Assembly: GCA_947589425.1 (NCBI GenBank)
Contig: CANQAV010000016.1
Location: 1-36,644, forward strand
Source of the DNA: Candidatus Gastranaerophilales bacterium
Lineage (GTDB): Bacteria > Cyanobacteriota > Vampirovibrionia > Gastranaerophilales > Gastranaerophilaceae
Direction: 5' to 3'
DNA: 36,644 bases
Both the position numbers and the translations under genes were made by a program. A model generated the notes under the pieces. It was not told the DNA's origin. It worked only from the letters and a program-made list of their open reading frames with translations, and searched no databases. Below are positions 7,806 to 15,982 of the stretch, piece by piece (the first letter of the stretch is position 1; every line of letters begins with the position of its first letter).

Positions 7806-8537
7806 ATGAGCAAGCAATTTTATGTTTATGAATGGTATAATATAGAAACTAAAGAAATATTTTATGTAGGTAAGGGTACCAGAAATCGTATTAACCATAA
7901 GAAACGTCGTAATAAACTTTTTAAGGAATATATAAAAAAATAATTGTGCAAATCGAATAGTTGCAGAATTTGAAAACGAACAAGATGCTTTTAAATTTGA
8001 ACATGATAGAATTTTTAAATTAAAACAAAACAACGAATGCAAATGTAATCTTGACAATGGTGGGGTTGGAGGAGTAAATTTTGTTTGGACTTCTGAAATG
8101 AAGGATTATATGTCTAAATATAATCCTATGAAAAATGAAAATCAAAAAGAACGCATGTCTAAAGCAAATCCAATGAAAAATAAAGATGTTGTTAAAAGAG
8201 TAGTACAAAAAAACAACGTGCAGTTGTTATAGATGGTATTAAGTTTGAAAGCATAAAATCTGCTTGTGAATATTATAAAGTCTTTGCCGCAGAAATAATA
8301 ACTTGGTGTAAAAGAGGCTATGATAGAAATAAAAGACCATGTAGGTATGAAGATGAAGAACAAAAAACTTTCATTTTAAAAACAACAAATTCAAAAAAAG
8401 TACAAGTTGACGATAAGAAATTCAGCTCAGTTAGAGCTGCTGCAGAATATATTGGTGTTTGGAGTGAAAGTATTATAAGAGCAATAAAAAATAATAGAAA
8501 AATAAAAGGACATACTGTAAAATACATTAATACTTAA
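7806..8537 (+). pseudogene. GIY-YIG homing endonuclease with NUMOD domains, two frameshifts
   Basis: Start and stop are in the same frame (244 codons), but the reading frame moves away and back within it. Frame 1 gives YVYEWYN and FYVGKGTRNR, the GIY-YIG core. An A7 run at 7934-7940 then leads to TAA. Removing one A continues as NNCANRIVAEFENEQDAF and then NPMKNENQKERMSKANPMKN (NUMOD3-like). A second A7 run at 8207-8213 needs one more A to continue as RAVVIDGIKFESIKSACEYY and KKFSSVRAAAEYIGV, two NUMOD1-like DNA-binding modules, ending in GHTVKYINT. Layout and length match I-TevI/SegA-like free-standing homing nucleases. Both breaks lie in homopolymer A runs, so decay, sequencing error or slippage are all possible. 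Confidence 0.8.
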
Positions 8538-8679
8538 TTCTCTATGAAAGCTATATTATACTGTTGCAAGTTAAGTATTTTATCTAATATTATATATAAA
8601 ATCAAATCGGACTTGGAATTTTTTGTATTTATCCATCAATTTTAAATATTTAATAAATTTTGTTACTTTTTAAACTAAT

Positions 8680-8730
8680 AAAAGTCCAAATCGACCGTTT
8701 TGGAATAGAGATAATCAAACGACTTCCGAC
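8680..8730. repeat. degenerate partial copy of repeat B
   Basis: AAAAGTCC, then GACCGTTTT and a later ACTTCCGAC follow the same order as at 1215-1266 in repeat B, with several substitutions. It includes ATAATCAAAC, the inverted form of the TTTGATTAT present in the left B copy. Confidence 0.55.
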
Positions 8731-8763
8731 TTGCTATGTGTTAGTATTATTAGGCATTATTCA

Positions 8764-8843
8764 TAGCACAAACACCATAAATCCAACTCGGAAGCATTGG
8801 AACACTATATCCTACGTATTGTGTCTGTTTTGTATCAATTAAA
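8764..8843. repeat. repeat A, right copy
   Basis: A direct repeat of 287-365. The hairpin arm CTTCCGAGT of the left copy is replaced here by TATCCTACGT, destroying the perfect stem. Repeat B follows within about 40 bases, with no gene between them. Confidence 0.9.
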
Positions 8844-8885
8844 AATTTCTGAAATTTGTGTTATTTTTTCCGAAATTAGGTGTTA

Positions 8886-9194
8886 ATTTTTCCGAAACTT
8901 AGTGTTAATTTTTTGCTAATTTTCAAATTGGACATTTCCGAAATACGCAAACTAAACGTACAATTCAAACACACAGCCGAAATGCAGGTGGGAAAATAAT
9001 TTTGAGCCAACTTTCCGTAATACGCAAACTAAACGTTTCACCAACAAAAGTCCGAAAAGACCGTTTTCCTGAACGGGTAGTTTGCGTATTTCCGACAGCT
9101 CAAACCCAAACAGGAAGCCAACTTTCCGAAAAAAGTAAACTATCCGTAAAAAGCAAACTACTCAATTAACTACACAAACTACTCAATTAACTAC
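8886..9194. repeat. repeat B, right copy, with an added 21-bp tandem unit
   Basis: Positions 8886-9173 match 1055-1342 with about four substitutions and no gaps. Positions 9174-9194 duplicate the preceding 21 bases (CAAACTACTCAATTAACTAC), an extra unit missing on the left. At the other end, a TTTCCGAAATTAGGTGTTAA-like unit just before 8886 is also additional relative to the left copy. The internal inverted motif here is the full TTTGCGTATTTCCGA, which mirrors the direct copies exactly. Confidence 0.95.
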
Positions 9195-9214
9195 AATAAC
9201 AACGGACGCTAAAA

Positions 9215-9237
9215 AAGAGAGTATAGGATACTCTCTT
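9215..9237 (-). terminator. intrinsic terminator of tRNA-Met
   Basis: AAGAGAGTAT and ATACTCTCTT form a perfect 10-bp stem with a 3-base loop. On the minus strand it is followed by six T. It lies just downstream of the tRNA. Confidence 0.85.
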
Positions 9238-9242
9238 AAATT

Positions 9243-9314
<72 letters not shown>

Positions 9315-9575
9315 ACTAAAACTTTATTTAATTTTCAACATCTCGGGCTTGCTGCCATGTTTTGTAAATAAATCAACTTACACAAATATATCATATAGCA
9401 AACCTAAGACAGTTCACTTTACTTATTCTACCAACAAAATATTAATTTTCAAGTAAATTTTAAAACTAAATATATTAAGAAATATTAACATTTTTTGTAA
9501 ACACGGCAATTTTAACAAAAAAATATACTTTATAAAAGAGTAAGGTTAGTTTAATTTAATAGTGGGGTTTAGATT

Positions 9576-10211
9576 ATGAGTTTAGGAATAGGAACAATCA
9601 ATACCGGAAGCTATTTTGGCGATGGACAGATTAATCTTGTTAATGCCGGCGGCGCAAGTTCAAACTCAAGAGCAAGGAACGCATCTTCTGTAAACATCAA
9701 CAGAATTGCAAGAAATCTTGCATCCGCATACGGTACTAATATGGAAATGATTTATGCGTATATGCAAGAAGGCGATATTAATACCGCACTCAACCTTCGC
9801 AACAATATTTTTGAAGATGCAAAACAAACTGTTGAAAACTATGGTTATGATGTAACAGATGAACAGATAAGAAACATTCTGGATCAATCATATCAAAATA
9901 TAACAGGCGAAAGTTTTGCTCTGAGTGCAAAAAATAGTACAAAAGGTTCTTTTGTAACAGGCTTAATCGAAGGATTGCCCGGAGGAATATTGTCAAGCAA
10001 AACATCGGAAGCAGAAGCAAACGCAAAAATTGCAGGCGTAAAAACTCCTATAAGAGAAAAAGTAAAAGAATCCGCAGGCTCAGTCATTTCAGGAGTGGCT
10101 TCAGGAGCAGTAATCGGATTTGGAATCGGTGCTTTTGGCGGTCCGATAGGCTGGGTTGGCGGCGCAGTAATCGGCGGAATATGGGGTCTTGCAAAATCAT
10201 TAATTTTCTAA
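9576..10211 (+). CDS. small protein with C-terminal glycine-zipper membrane segment, unknown function
   Basis: A 211-residue protein that I do not recognise. The N-terminus is polar and rich in Gly/Asn/Ser, and the middle (~45-115) is helical. Residues ~165-211 are a long Gly/Ala/Ile stretch with repeated GxxxG spacing (GVASGAVIGFGIGAFGG), typical of glycine-zipper helices that pack or oligomerise in membranes. There is no signal peptide. GGGG lies about 8 bases before the ATG. It is a single-gene unit closed by a strong terminator. A role in membrane insertion or envelope association is inference only. Confidence 0.65.
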   Translation: MSLGIGTINTGSYFGDGQINLVNAGGASSNSRARNASSVNINRIARNLASAYGTNMEMIYAYMQEGDINTALNLRNNIFEDAKQTVENYGYDVTDEQIRNILDQSYQNITGESFALSAKNSTKGSFVTGLIEGLPGGILSSKTSEAEANAKIAGVKTPIREKVKESAGSVISGVASGAVIGFGIGAFGGPIGWVGGAVIGGIWGLAKSLIF

Positions 10212-10215
10212 TAAC

Positions 10216-10249
10216 AAAAAAACGTCCTACAAAATAGGACGTTTTTTTA
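10216..10249. terminator. bidirectional intrinsic terminator
   Basis: AACGTCCTA and TAGGACGTT form a perfect 9-bp stem with loop CAAAA, flanked by an A run on the left and a T run on the right. It can therefore stop both the plus-strand glycine-zipper gene and the minus-strand SLH gene that converge on it. Confidence 0.9.
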
Positions 10250-10261
10250 TAAGATTATTAT

Positions 10262-11554
10262 TTAAATTTCTTCCTCAAGAACGCTCTTTTTAGTTCTCAA
10301 ATTGAAATATTCTTCGCTTTGGGGGATAACCATATCACCTGTAATTAAGATATATATGGTTTTTCCCGTCTTGATATTAAATTCGGTTAAAGGCGCCATT
10401 TGGTGTGCAACTTTAATTAAATATTCTTTTTGGCTTCCTTTATATTGAGCAAGACTTTTTGCTTTTCTTGGGCTTTTTACACTGTTAACATAAACAATTT
10501 TATCATTTTTTGTAAAAGGCACACCTGCCATATCATAAGTTTCGCCGTTAGGAAGTGAATATTTATGGAACACAAGTCTGGAGCGTTCACCCTTGGAGCG
10601 CCAAGCACTGTATCCTAATTTTTCAACTCTTGCGTAAAACTCGGTGCCTTTCGGATACAAAAAAGTTCCTTGTGTTGTATAGACATCATTTGGAGCCGTG
10701 AAAACAAATTCATCACCTACATAATCACTTCGTGTTTTAACAAGTCCCATGTTGGTACCGATTAAAATATTTCCGGCTTCTATAATTTTTTTCGTATCAT
10801 AAATTTGTACTTTATTATTTGTTGCAAACGGAGCTAAATCAAGGGTATTTTCGGCAATAAATTCAGCTTTGTCGAAATCATATAAACCGTTTCCGTCGCC
10901 GCTTGACAAGCTGTCATACAAATCTCTGTATTTATCTTGAACTTTGTCTAAATTCGCAGCTATTTTATCAAACAAAACTGCAGCTTCAGCTCTTGTTAAA
11001 TTGTTCTTTGGAGTAAAGCTCAAAGCATCAGGATGATTTACATAAAAACCGTTAGCCACGTTTTTAATATATGCACGTCTTGCCCAAATTGGAATTTCAT
11101 CATGGTCGCTAAATGCGGAAATATCGGAAGCAACATAGTCGCCTTTTGTAATATTTGAAATCATACTCATAGTTTCGTTATGATTTATATTTCTTGAAGG
11201 CTTAAACGTTTTATCGGGATATCCGAATGCCATTCTGATTTGTTCGGATAAAACAACACTTTTTAAATTTGGGGTATTGTTATTTATGTCTTTGAATGTC
11301 GTTCGTTCAACAACGGGCTCATTTTGACGGCGTATTACCTTCAACAGTGCAGTAACAAATTCGCTTCTTGTCATTGTGCCTTCGGGTTTAAATTTATTTC
11401 CGTCAACAACATATATATAACCGTTTTGAATAGCATGGACAATTTCCTGACCTGCCCAATAATCGCTTTTAACATCAACTATTTCAAGTGCCTGAACCGA
11501 ATGGAAAAACATTACGGCAAGCACTACAGCAAACAATCTTTGAATTTTTTTCAT
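10262..11554 (-). CDS. S-layer homology (SLH) domain protein
   Basis: A 430-residue secreted protein. Residues 1-22 (MKKIQRLFAVVLAVMFFHSV, cleavage near VQA-LE) are a signal peptide. Three SLH modules follow: ~25-70 (AIQNGYIYVVDGNKFKPEGT, then MTRSEFVTALLKVI), ~85-135 (IRMAFGYPDKTFKPSRNINH, then NETMSMI) and ~145-195 (IKNVANGFY, then FTPKNNLTRAEAAVLFDKI). Three SLH modules form a pyruvylated cell-wall-polymer binding unit, or tether the outer membrane to peptidoglycan in cyanobacterial relatives. The C-terminal half (~215-430) has no domain I recognise and no porin-like length. The start has AGAGG upstream. It lies just downstream of a same-strand GT9 gene, but with an 80-bp gap. Confidence 0.85.
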   Translation of the reverse strand: MKKIQRLFAVVLAVMFFHSVQALEIVDVKSDYWAGQEIVHAIQNGYIYVVDGNKFKPEGTMTRSEFVTALLKVIRRQNEPVVERTTFKDINNNTPNLKSVVLSEQIRMAFGYPDKTFKPSRNINHNETMSMISNITKGDYVASDISAFSDHDEIPIWARRAYIKNVANGFYVNHPDALSFTPKNNLTRAEAAVLFDKIAANLDKVQDKYRDLYDSLSSGDGNGLYDFDKAEFIAENTLDLAPFATNNKVQIYDTKKIIEAGNILIGTNMGLVKTRSDYVGDEFVFTAPNDVYTTQGTFLYPKGTEFYARVEKLGYSAWRSKGERSRLVFHKYSLPNGETYDMAGVPFTKNDKIVYVNSVKSPRKAKSLAQYKGSQKEYLIKVAHQMAPLTEFNIKTGKTIYILITGDMVIPQSEEYFNLRTKKSVLEEEI

Positions 11555-11635
11555 TTAATACCTCTTATTTTCATACAATAAAATCGGTTAAGACAATATT
11601 AACTAAAATTATTCTACAATAATAAAAAGCTAAAA

Positions 11636-12646
11636 TCAATTAATTTTATCCAAAATCATTTTGGGGTTGATTAAAAGACAATCCGAATTTTCACAATTAA
11701 ATTGCCTTTTGTGCCACAAACAAGGTCTGCAGGGGATGTCATTTTTAATAACAGTAACATTTTGAATATCGGGAACAAGTTTTTTCTCGTTTGTCGGAGC
11801 AAATATTGCAAAAATCTTAGCCCCGACACCGAGCGCAACATGCAAAGGAGCGCTGTCCGCACATATAACACAAAAAGCATTTTTCATAATATATGCCATT
11901 TCAAGAATGCTTTTTGTTTTTTGAAAGTAATTAAAAAAGTTCTTATGGTTTGATATTTTTTCGTTTTTCAATATTTCATCAACAATATCTTTGTCATCTT
12001 TTGTGCCAAACAAAACAACCTGTCTGTTTTTTTCAAGAAGCCCCGAAATTAAATCAGTCCAAAAATCCGCTTTTGGAGTTTTGAAAATGTTTTTTTGAAT
12101 TGACATTTTTGAAACTCCGGGATGAATACAGATATATTGACCCCTGTTAAAATTTTTATCAAGTTCAAAATCGGAATTGATGTCAATTTGAGGGAGCTTG
12201 AAAGATGAATTTGATATCGATTTAATTAAATCAAAATACATATTTCCCGCATATTGATTTTCATTCAATTCAACGGATTTTGTAAGCAGAAAAGAAGTTT
12301 TTGTTTTGTAGCCGAGCCTTTCTTTTATGCCTGTCAGAAAAAGAATAATCGCAACCAGAGGGCTTTTCCCGCTTGAAATAACGCAATCAAAACGACTTTT
12401 CCTTGCTTTTAAAATAAGCTGTAATATATTTTTTATTTTTTTAAAGAACGAGGTTTTAATATCAACCTCAATTATTTCATCAACTAAATTTGTTAAATCT
12501 TTAACCGATTTTGCACGTCCTTCAAGCGCAAGGGTAATTTTAGCCTCGCTATATTGTTCTTTGATACCTTTTATTGCAGGTAAAAAAAGAATTTCATCCC
12601 CAATTCCGCCGTAGTTAATCATTAAAATATTTTTAAAGTTGCTCAT
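11636..12646 (-). CDS. glycosyltransferase family 9 (heptosyltransferase-like)
   Basis: A 336-residue GT-B protein of the ADP-heptose:LPS heptosyltransferase family. The N-terminal GGIGDEILFLPAI (residues ~14-26) is the usual GxGD acceptor-side motif. YICIHPGVSK opens the C-terminal half. CADSAPLHVALGVGAKIFAIFA is the donor-binding D(S/T)xxxH region. The C-terminus carries CRPCLWHKRQFNCENSDCL, the four-cysteine tail common in this family. It probably adds a sugar during lipopolysaccharide-core or other surface-glycan assembly on the cytoplasmic side of the inner membrane. The exact sugar cannot be told. Confidence 0.88.
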   Translation of the reverse strand: MSNFKNILMINYGGIGDEILFLPAIKGIKEQYSEAKITLALEGRAKSVKDLTNLVDEIIEVDIKTSFFKKIKNILQLILKARKSRFDCVISSGKSPLVAIILFLTGIKERLGYKTKTSFLLTKSVELNENQYAGNMYFDLIKSISNSSFKLPQIDINSDFELDKNFNRGQYICIHPGVSKMSIQKNIFKTPKADFWTDLISGLLEKNRQVVLFGTKDDKDIVDEILKNEKISNHKNFFNYFQKTKSILEMAYIMKNAFCVICADSAPLHVALGVGAKIFAIFAPTNEKKLVPDIQNVTVIKNDIPCRPCLWHKRQFNCENSDCLLINPKMILDKIN

Positions 12647-12946
12647 AATTTGATTATCCGATTAAATTATTTTTAGTCAAATATATTGACAGCTGATTTT
12701 GTTGTTGATAATTTAAATTGACAGTTGAATATTTAATCGGGACACGAACAATGCGAGCTTTAGTCCGACGGACTTAGCGAGCAAAGTGAGTGCAAAAGTG
12801 TGTGACGAGAACGGCAAAAGCGATGAGCTTTTGACGTTTGAGAAACCGTACTTCGGGATGTAGCAGGGACCCCGTTTTGGAAAAATGGGGGTGCGCAAAT
12901 CCCGAGAGCTTAAATAAAAATAAAAATTGACAGTTGAATATTTTAT
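12647..12946. other. intergenic region with tRNA-Pro-derived fragments and small hairpins
   Basis: No gene is supported. The stretch contains a 28-bp copy of the tRNA-Pro leader plus its first bases (12715-12742) and a 12-bp piece of the tRNA-Pro 5' end, TCGGGATGTAGC, at 12853-12864. It also holds short inverted repeats such as GTCC/GGAC near 12762 and CCCC(G)TTTT/AAAATGGGG near 12870. An apparent minus-strand reading frame across here and the tRNA is spurious. Confidence 0.7.
12715..12742 (+). repeat. upstream copy of the tRNA-Pro leader
   Basis: This 28-base segment, AAATTGACAGTTGAATATTT plus AATCGGGA, is repeated at 12924-12951 with a single mismatch. There it runs directly into tRNA-Pro. 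The copy includes the first five tRNA bases (CGGGA) and then diverges. Confidence 0.9.
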
Positions 12947-12951
12947 CGGGA
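12924..12951 (+). promoter_or_regulatory. conserved leader immediately upstream of tRNA-Pro
   Basis: It contains TTGACA 15 bases before the tRNA. That is too close for a normal -35 box with its -10 outside the gene. A near-identical AAAATTGACAGTTTAATATTT lies before the tRNA-Leu-like fragment at 36594, so this is a shared tRNA-leader element. Whether it is a promoter or a processing signal is unclear. Confidence 0.5.
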
Positions 12952-13020
12952 TGTAGCGCAGCTTGGTAGCGCACCTCGCTTGGGACGAGGGGGTCGCAGG
13001 TTCAAATCCTGTCATCCCGA
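12947..13020 (+). tRNA. tRNA-Pro (TGG anticodon)
   Basis: A complete 74-base cloverleaf. The acceptor CGGGATG pairs with CATCCCG, followed by discriminator A. The D arm is GCGCAGCTTGGTAGCGC. The anticodon stem CCTCG/CGAGG holds loop CTTGGGA (anticodon TGG). The T arm is GCAGGTTCAAATCCTGT. CCA is not encoded. Confidence 0.97.
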
Positions 13021-13480
13021 ATTCTTTTATCTTAACATTAATGTTTCCACTGACAGGATTTTCAGGCACGCATTTTTCTAAAAAACAAGTTTTAAGAAAA
13101 ATTGCTCACTCAACCCGTCAAACTACGGCTCCTCAACTCACCTTGTTTGTCGTGACATCCTGACAGATTTACAGATTTTTTACGCTTTCGCTAAAAATCA
13201 GCAAACTGCACAACTTATTCGTACCGCTCAAATTTCGCCTACGACTAAGTCGTCATCCCGAATAATAAGAGAGTTGGTTTATTACTATACAAATAAAGAG
13301 TTTATTAATGACTAATTCTATTAGAGATGAAAACGATAATCTATTTTATATAGCAGTCAGATATTTCTCTTAATAATCAAAAAATCTGCAAACAAAACAT
13401 AACTTCAGGCATTTTTGGACCTTTACAATATATTTAGATTTAGTATTATGTATATTAGAAGTTATGTTGGCGGAAGTTTA
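13021..13480. other. intergenic region downstream of tRNA-Pro, possible integration scar
   Basis: No gene is supported. The 12 bases GTCATCCCGAAT that end tRNA-Pro (13011-13022) recur at 13252-13263, bounding a ~240-bp segment. That segment contains a dispersed-repeat copy at 13143-13175 and small inverted repeats (ACGACTAAGTCGT near 13241). Beyond 13264 the DNA is AT-rich up to the protease start. Confidence 0.6.
13143..13175. repeat. dispersed short repeat, copy 1
   Basis: TTGTTTGTCGTGACATCCTG followed by ACAGATTTACAGA is similar, with a few differences, to 14739-14772. Both copies lie in non-coding DNA flanking the protease gene. Confidence 0.5.
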
Positions 13481-14651
13481 ATGAAAAAAAGAATACTAAT
13501 TATTTTTGTCGTTTTGATACACTTTATTCCAGCGGTCTTTGCAAGTAAAAATGCTCAACCTTTATCGGCAAATAAAATCTATGAAAACAATGTAAATTCA
13601 ATTCTTTTTATAGAAACGCAAGAATCCAGCGGAAGCGGAATTATTTTAGATGATGCGGGAACTTTTGTTACATGTTTTCATGTTATCGGTAATGCCGATA
13701 ATATATCAGTAACAACAAAAGACGGTAACAAGTATAAAGTAAGAGGTTTTAAATATCTAAATCCTGCCGATGATATAGCTATATTGACAATAAGTTCAAG
13801 AAAAAAATTTACCCCTGTTTCTATCAATACTAACGGATACAAAGTAGGAGATAATATTTATACCATAGGCAATCCGCAGGAAATAAAATTTGTTTTTAAC
13901 AACGGTATTATAAATAAAATAATTGATGATGATAAATAAAATAATTGATGATGATATAATCCAATTTTCCGCACCTGCTTCGCCCGGCTCAAGCGGAAGC
14001 GCTTTGTTCGATAATTCGGGCAATTTAATAGGAATGGTCATTTCGCAGTACAATCCGTCTGTAGCGCAAAATATGAATTTTGCCGTAACAAATTCTAAAT
14101 TTTTACCTTACTTAAGTAAAAAAACTAAAGCAAATACAAAACATCTGCCATGGAACGAGTTTGTATCATCAAGATTATCGGAAAAAAATTTAAAAGAATT
14201 CATCGCATACGCTTTAGATAAAGATAATTATGTAATGTTTTTCAAATATTCAAAGTCACTTATTGCACCTGAAACTACATCGCCTGATGATTATGCTTTA
14301 TACGGAACTATGGCTATAGTTGCTTATATGAGTGATTACGACAACAATAAATTTTTAATTGATGAAGCGATTAAATGGTATACTGCATCAATAAACTCAA
14401 AGGTAAATGAAGAAATTTCTCTTTTCGGATTAATTCAAGCATCAATGATGAAAAATGACTTAGAAAACATTAATGAATACGAAAAGCAGTTGAAAAAGTA
14501 TCATAAAAGTTATAAATTTTTAAAAAATTGCTATAAAGAAGTTGCTAAATGCAAGTATGCCAATGATAAATCAGAATGCGGTGAAATAACACGAGATAAA
14601 ATTTTAAATTATTTATGCTCTTTAGCTAATGATATATACGATAAAAAATAA
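13481..14651 (+). pseudogene. secreted trypsin-like serine protease (S1C/HtrA-like), frame broken by a 22-bp duplication
   Basis: The start is placed at MKKRILIIFVVL, with GGAAG just upstream; the longer frame from 13415 adds an unlikely tail. A signal peptide ends near AVFA-SKN. The triad is present: H67 in TCFHVIGNAD, D98 in NPADDIAIL, and S164 in PGSSGSALFD, the usual GNSGGPL region. A 22-bp tandem duplication (13912-13955) falls between Asp and Ser and sends the first frame to a stop at 13939. Without the duplicate the frame is intact for 382 residues. The C-terminal ~200 residues form a helical, TPR-like region rather than a PDZ domain. The second piece alone (from ATG 13923) carries the Ser but not His/Asp, so neither fragment can be an active protease. 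Confidence 0.85.
13912..13955 (+). repeat. perfect 22-bp tandem duplication inside the protease gene
   Basis: The unit AAATAAAATAATTGATGATG plus AT occurs twice head-to-tail at 13912-13933 and 13934-13955 with no mismatch. Because 22 is not a multiple of 3, it shifts the reading frame. Confidence 0.97.
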
Positions 14652-14738
14652 AACAAACCCGCTTGTAAAACAGCAAGGGTAATTCTTATTTTTGGCTTGA
14701 AAAGAGAATTATATTTTCCCTGACTCGTATACTTGCTT

Positions 14739-14772
14739 TGTTTGTTGTGCAAATCCTAACAGTTTTACAGAC
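14739..14772. repeat. dispersed short repeat, copy 2
   Basis: This resembles 13143-13175, with TTGTTTGTTGTGCAAATCCT followed by AACAGTTTTACAGA. It lies in the gap between the protease gene and the convergent glycosyltransferase. Confidence 0.5.
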
Positions 14773-14783
14773 CATAAAAAAAT

Positions 14784-15962
14784 TTATACACAGGTTTTTG
14801 TTTTTGAAAATAAACTGTCCAATTCGCATTTAACCCTATCTATATTAATTTCGTTGACACTGAATTTCAAATGTTCGGGGATAGGCAAATAGCCGATTGG
14901 CTCAATTTCTTTTGAATTTTTATCAACAAGTTCCTGAAATTTATCGGGATAAATGTATTTAACGATATCATCATTATAAGGATGAAATCTTTTATAAGCG
15001 CCGCTTCCCGAAAAGCATAGTGTCTTACATCCGATTGAATGAGCGATATGAACATTGCCCGATTCAACACTTAAGAGCATATCACAAGATTTCAGAACAA
15101 AAGGAATCATTGATATACTTAATTTTCCCGCCATATTTATACATCTTTTTTTATTATTTATTTTTGACAGAAGCGGAGTTAGCCTATTTTTCTCTGATTT
15201 TGCACCAAGAAAAAGAAAATAAGTTTTATCATCCGTTTTTTCAATGCAATAATTTATTATTTGCGCCCATTTTTTTGAAGAAAGCATTCTATCTTTTCCC
15301 GAAGAAAAATATGAAATTGCAATATATTTACAGCCTTTTTCAAAAGGCACTCTTAATTCGGATGTATCGTCTTGAATTTTAATTCCCAAAAACTGTTCAA
15401 ATTCTTTTTTTGCTCGCTGTAATTCAAACAAATATTGGGAACTGTCACTATATTTAATAAGATGATTAAAAACTTTACTTTTTATTTTTTTGTTATCAAA
15501 ATAACCGATATATTTATCTTTTGCTTGAACATTTTTAAACATTGAAACAAATCCGTTCATCCTCTTTGCAGCAAAAATTATCGGAATTAAAGAAAAAAGT
15601 ACATCAGGATTATATGAATTTATTCTCTTGATTAAATGTTTTTTATAGGCGGGAAAACGAAATTTGCTTATATCATAGTCAATAATTTCATCAAAATATT
15701 CAGAATCATAAAGATTGACAAAATCGTTGTATATATTTCTTCCTATATAAATAACCGATGCATTGCGGTATTTGGGAGACATTTTAATATATTTAAAATA
15801 CGGACGGTATAACATATAATCGCCGATACCTACGGGTCCGTATAACACTATAACGGGATGATTATACTTTTTCTTTAATTTGATTTTAAACTTTATTTTA
15901 AAATTTAAAAAATTAAAAACGGCATGGTCTTTTTCTTTTTTTATATGAAAGAGGCGAAACAT
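14784..15962 (-). CDS. glycosyltransferase family 9-like protein
   Basis: A 392-residue GT-B protein. VIVLYGPVGIGDYMLYRPYF (~38-57) is the GxGD-type N-terminal motif. YIAISYFSSGKDRMLSSKKW opens the C-terminal half, with the basic S/K residues expected for the donor phosphate. SCDMLLSVESGNVHIAHSIG corresponds to the usual (D/E)SG..H.A...G motif. The basic N-terminus (~30-36, KIKLKKK) may help membrane association. It is probably a surface-polysaccharide or LPS-core transferase. AGGAG lies 9 bases before the ATG. Upstream, in the leader, sits a run of ten G on the coding strand, the kind of tract that can switch expression. Confidence 0.8.
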   Translation of the reverse strand: MFRLFHIKKEKDHAVFNFLNFKIKFKIKLKKKYNHPVIVLYGPVGIGDYMLYRPYFKYIKMSPKYRNASVIYIGRNIYNDFVNLYDSEYFDEIIDYDISKFRFPAYKKHLIKRINSYNPDVLFSLIPIIFAAKRMNGFVSMFKNVQAKDKYIGYFDNKKIKSKVFNHLIKYSDSSQYLFELQRAKKEFEQFLGIKIQDDTSELRVPFEKGCKYIAISYFSSGKDRMLSSKKWAQIINYCIEKTDDKTYFLFLGAKSEKNRLTPLLSKINNKKRCINMAGKLSISMIPFVLKSCDMLLSVESGNVHIAHSIGCKTLCFSGSGAYKRFHPYNDDIVKYIYPDKFQELVDKNSKEIEPIGYLPIPEHLKFSVNEINIDRVKCELDSLFSKTKTCV

Positions 15963-15982
15963 AAAAGAATAACTCCTTTTAG

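Larger units (their letters stand above)
8538..9242. other. non-coding block carrying degenerate and intact copies of repeats A and B
   Basis: No gene is credible in this stretch. From left to right it holds AT-rich sequence, a degenerate partial copy of repeat B, repeat A, repeat B with extra tandem units at both ends, and the terminator of the minus-strand tRNA-Met. Confidence 0.8.

Noticed and set aside
12713-13069. Minus-strand reading frame containing MTGFEPATPSSQARCATKL
   Set aside because: This is the antisense translation of tRNA-Pro and its flanks, a well-known spurious protein.
13415-13480. Upstream extension of the protease frame (MDLYNIFRFSIMY...)
   Set aside because: The MKKRILII start at 13481 has a ribosome-binding site and gives a normal signal peptide.
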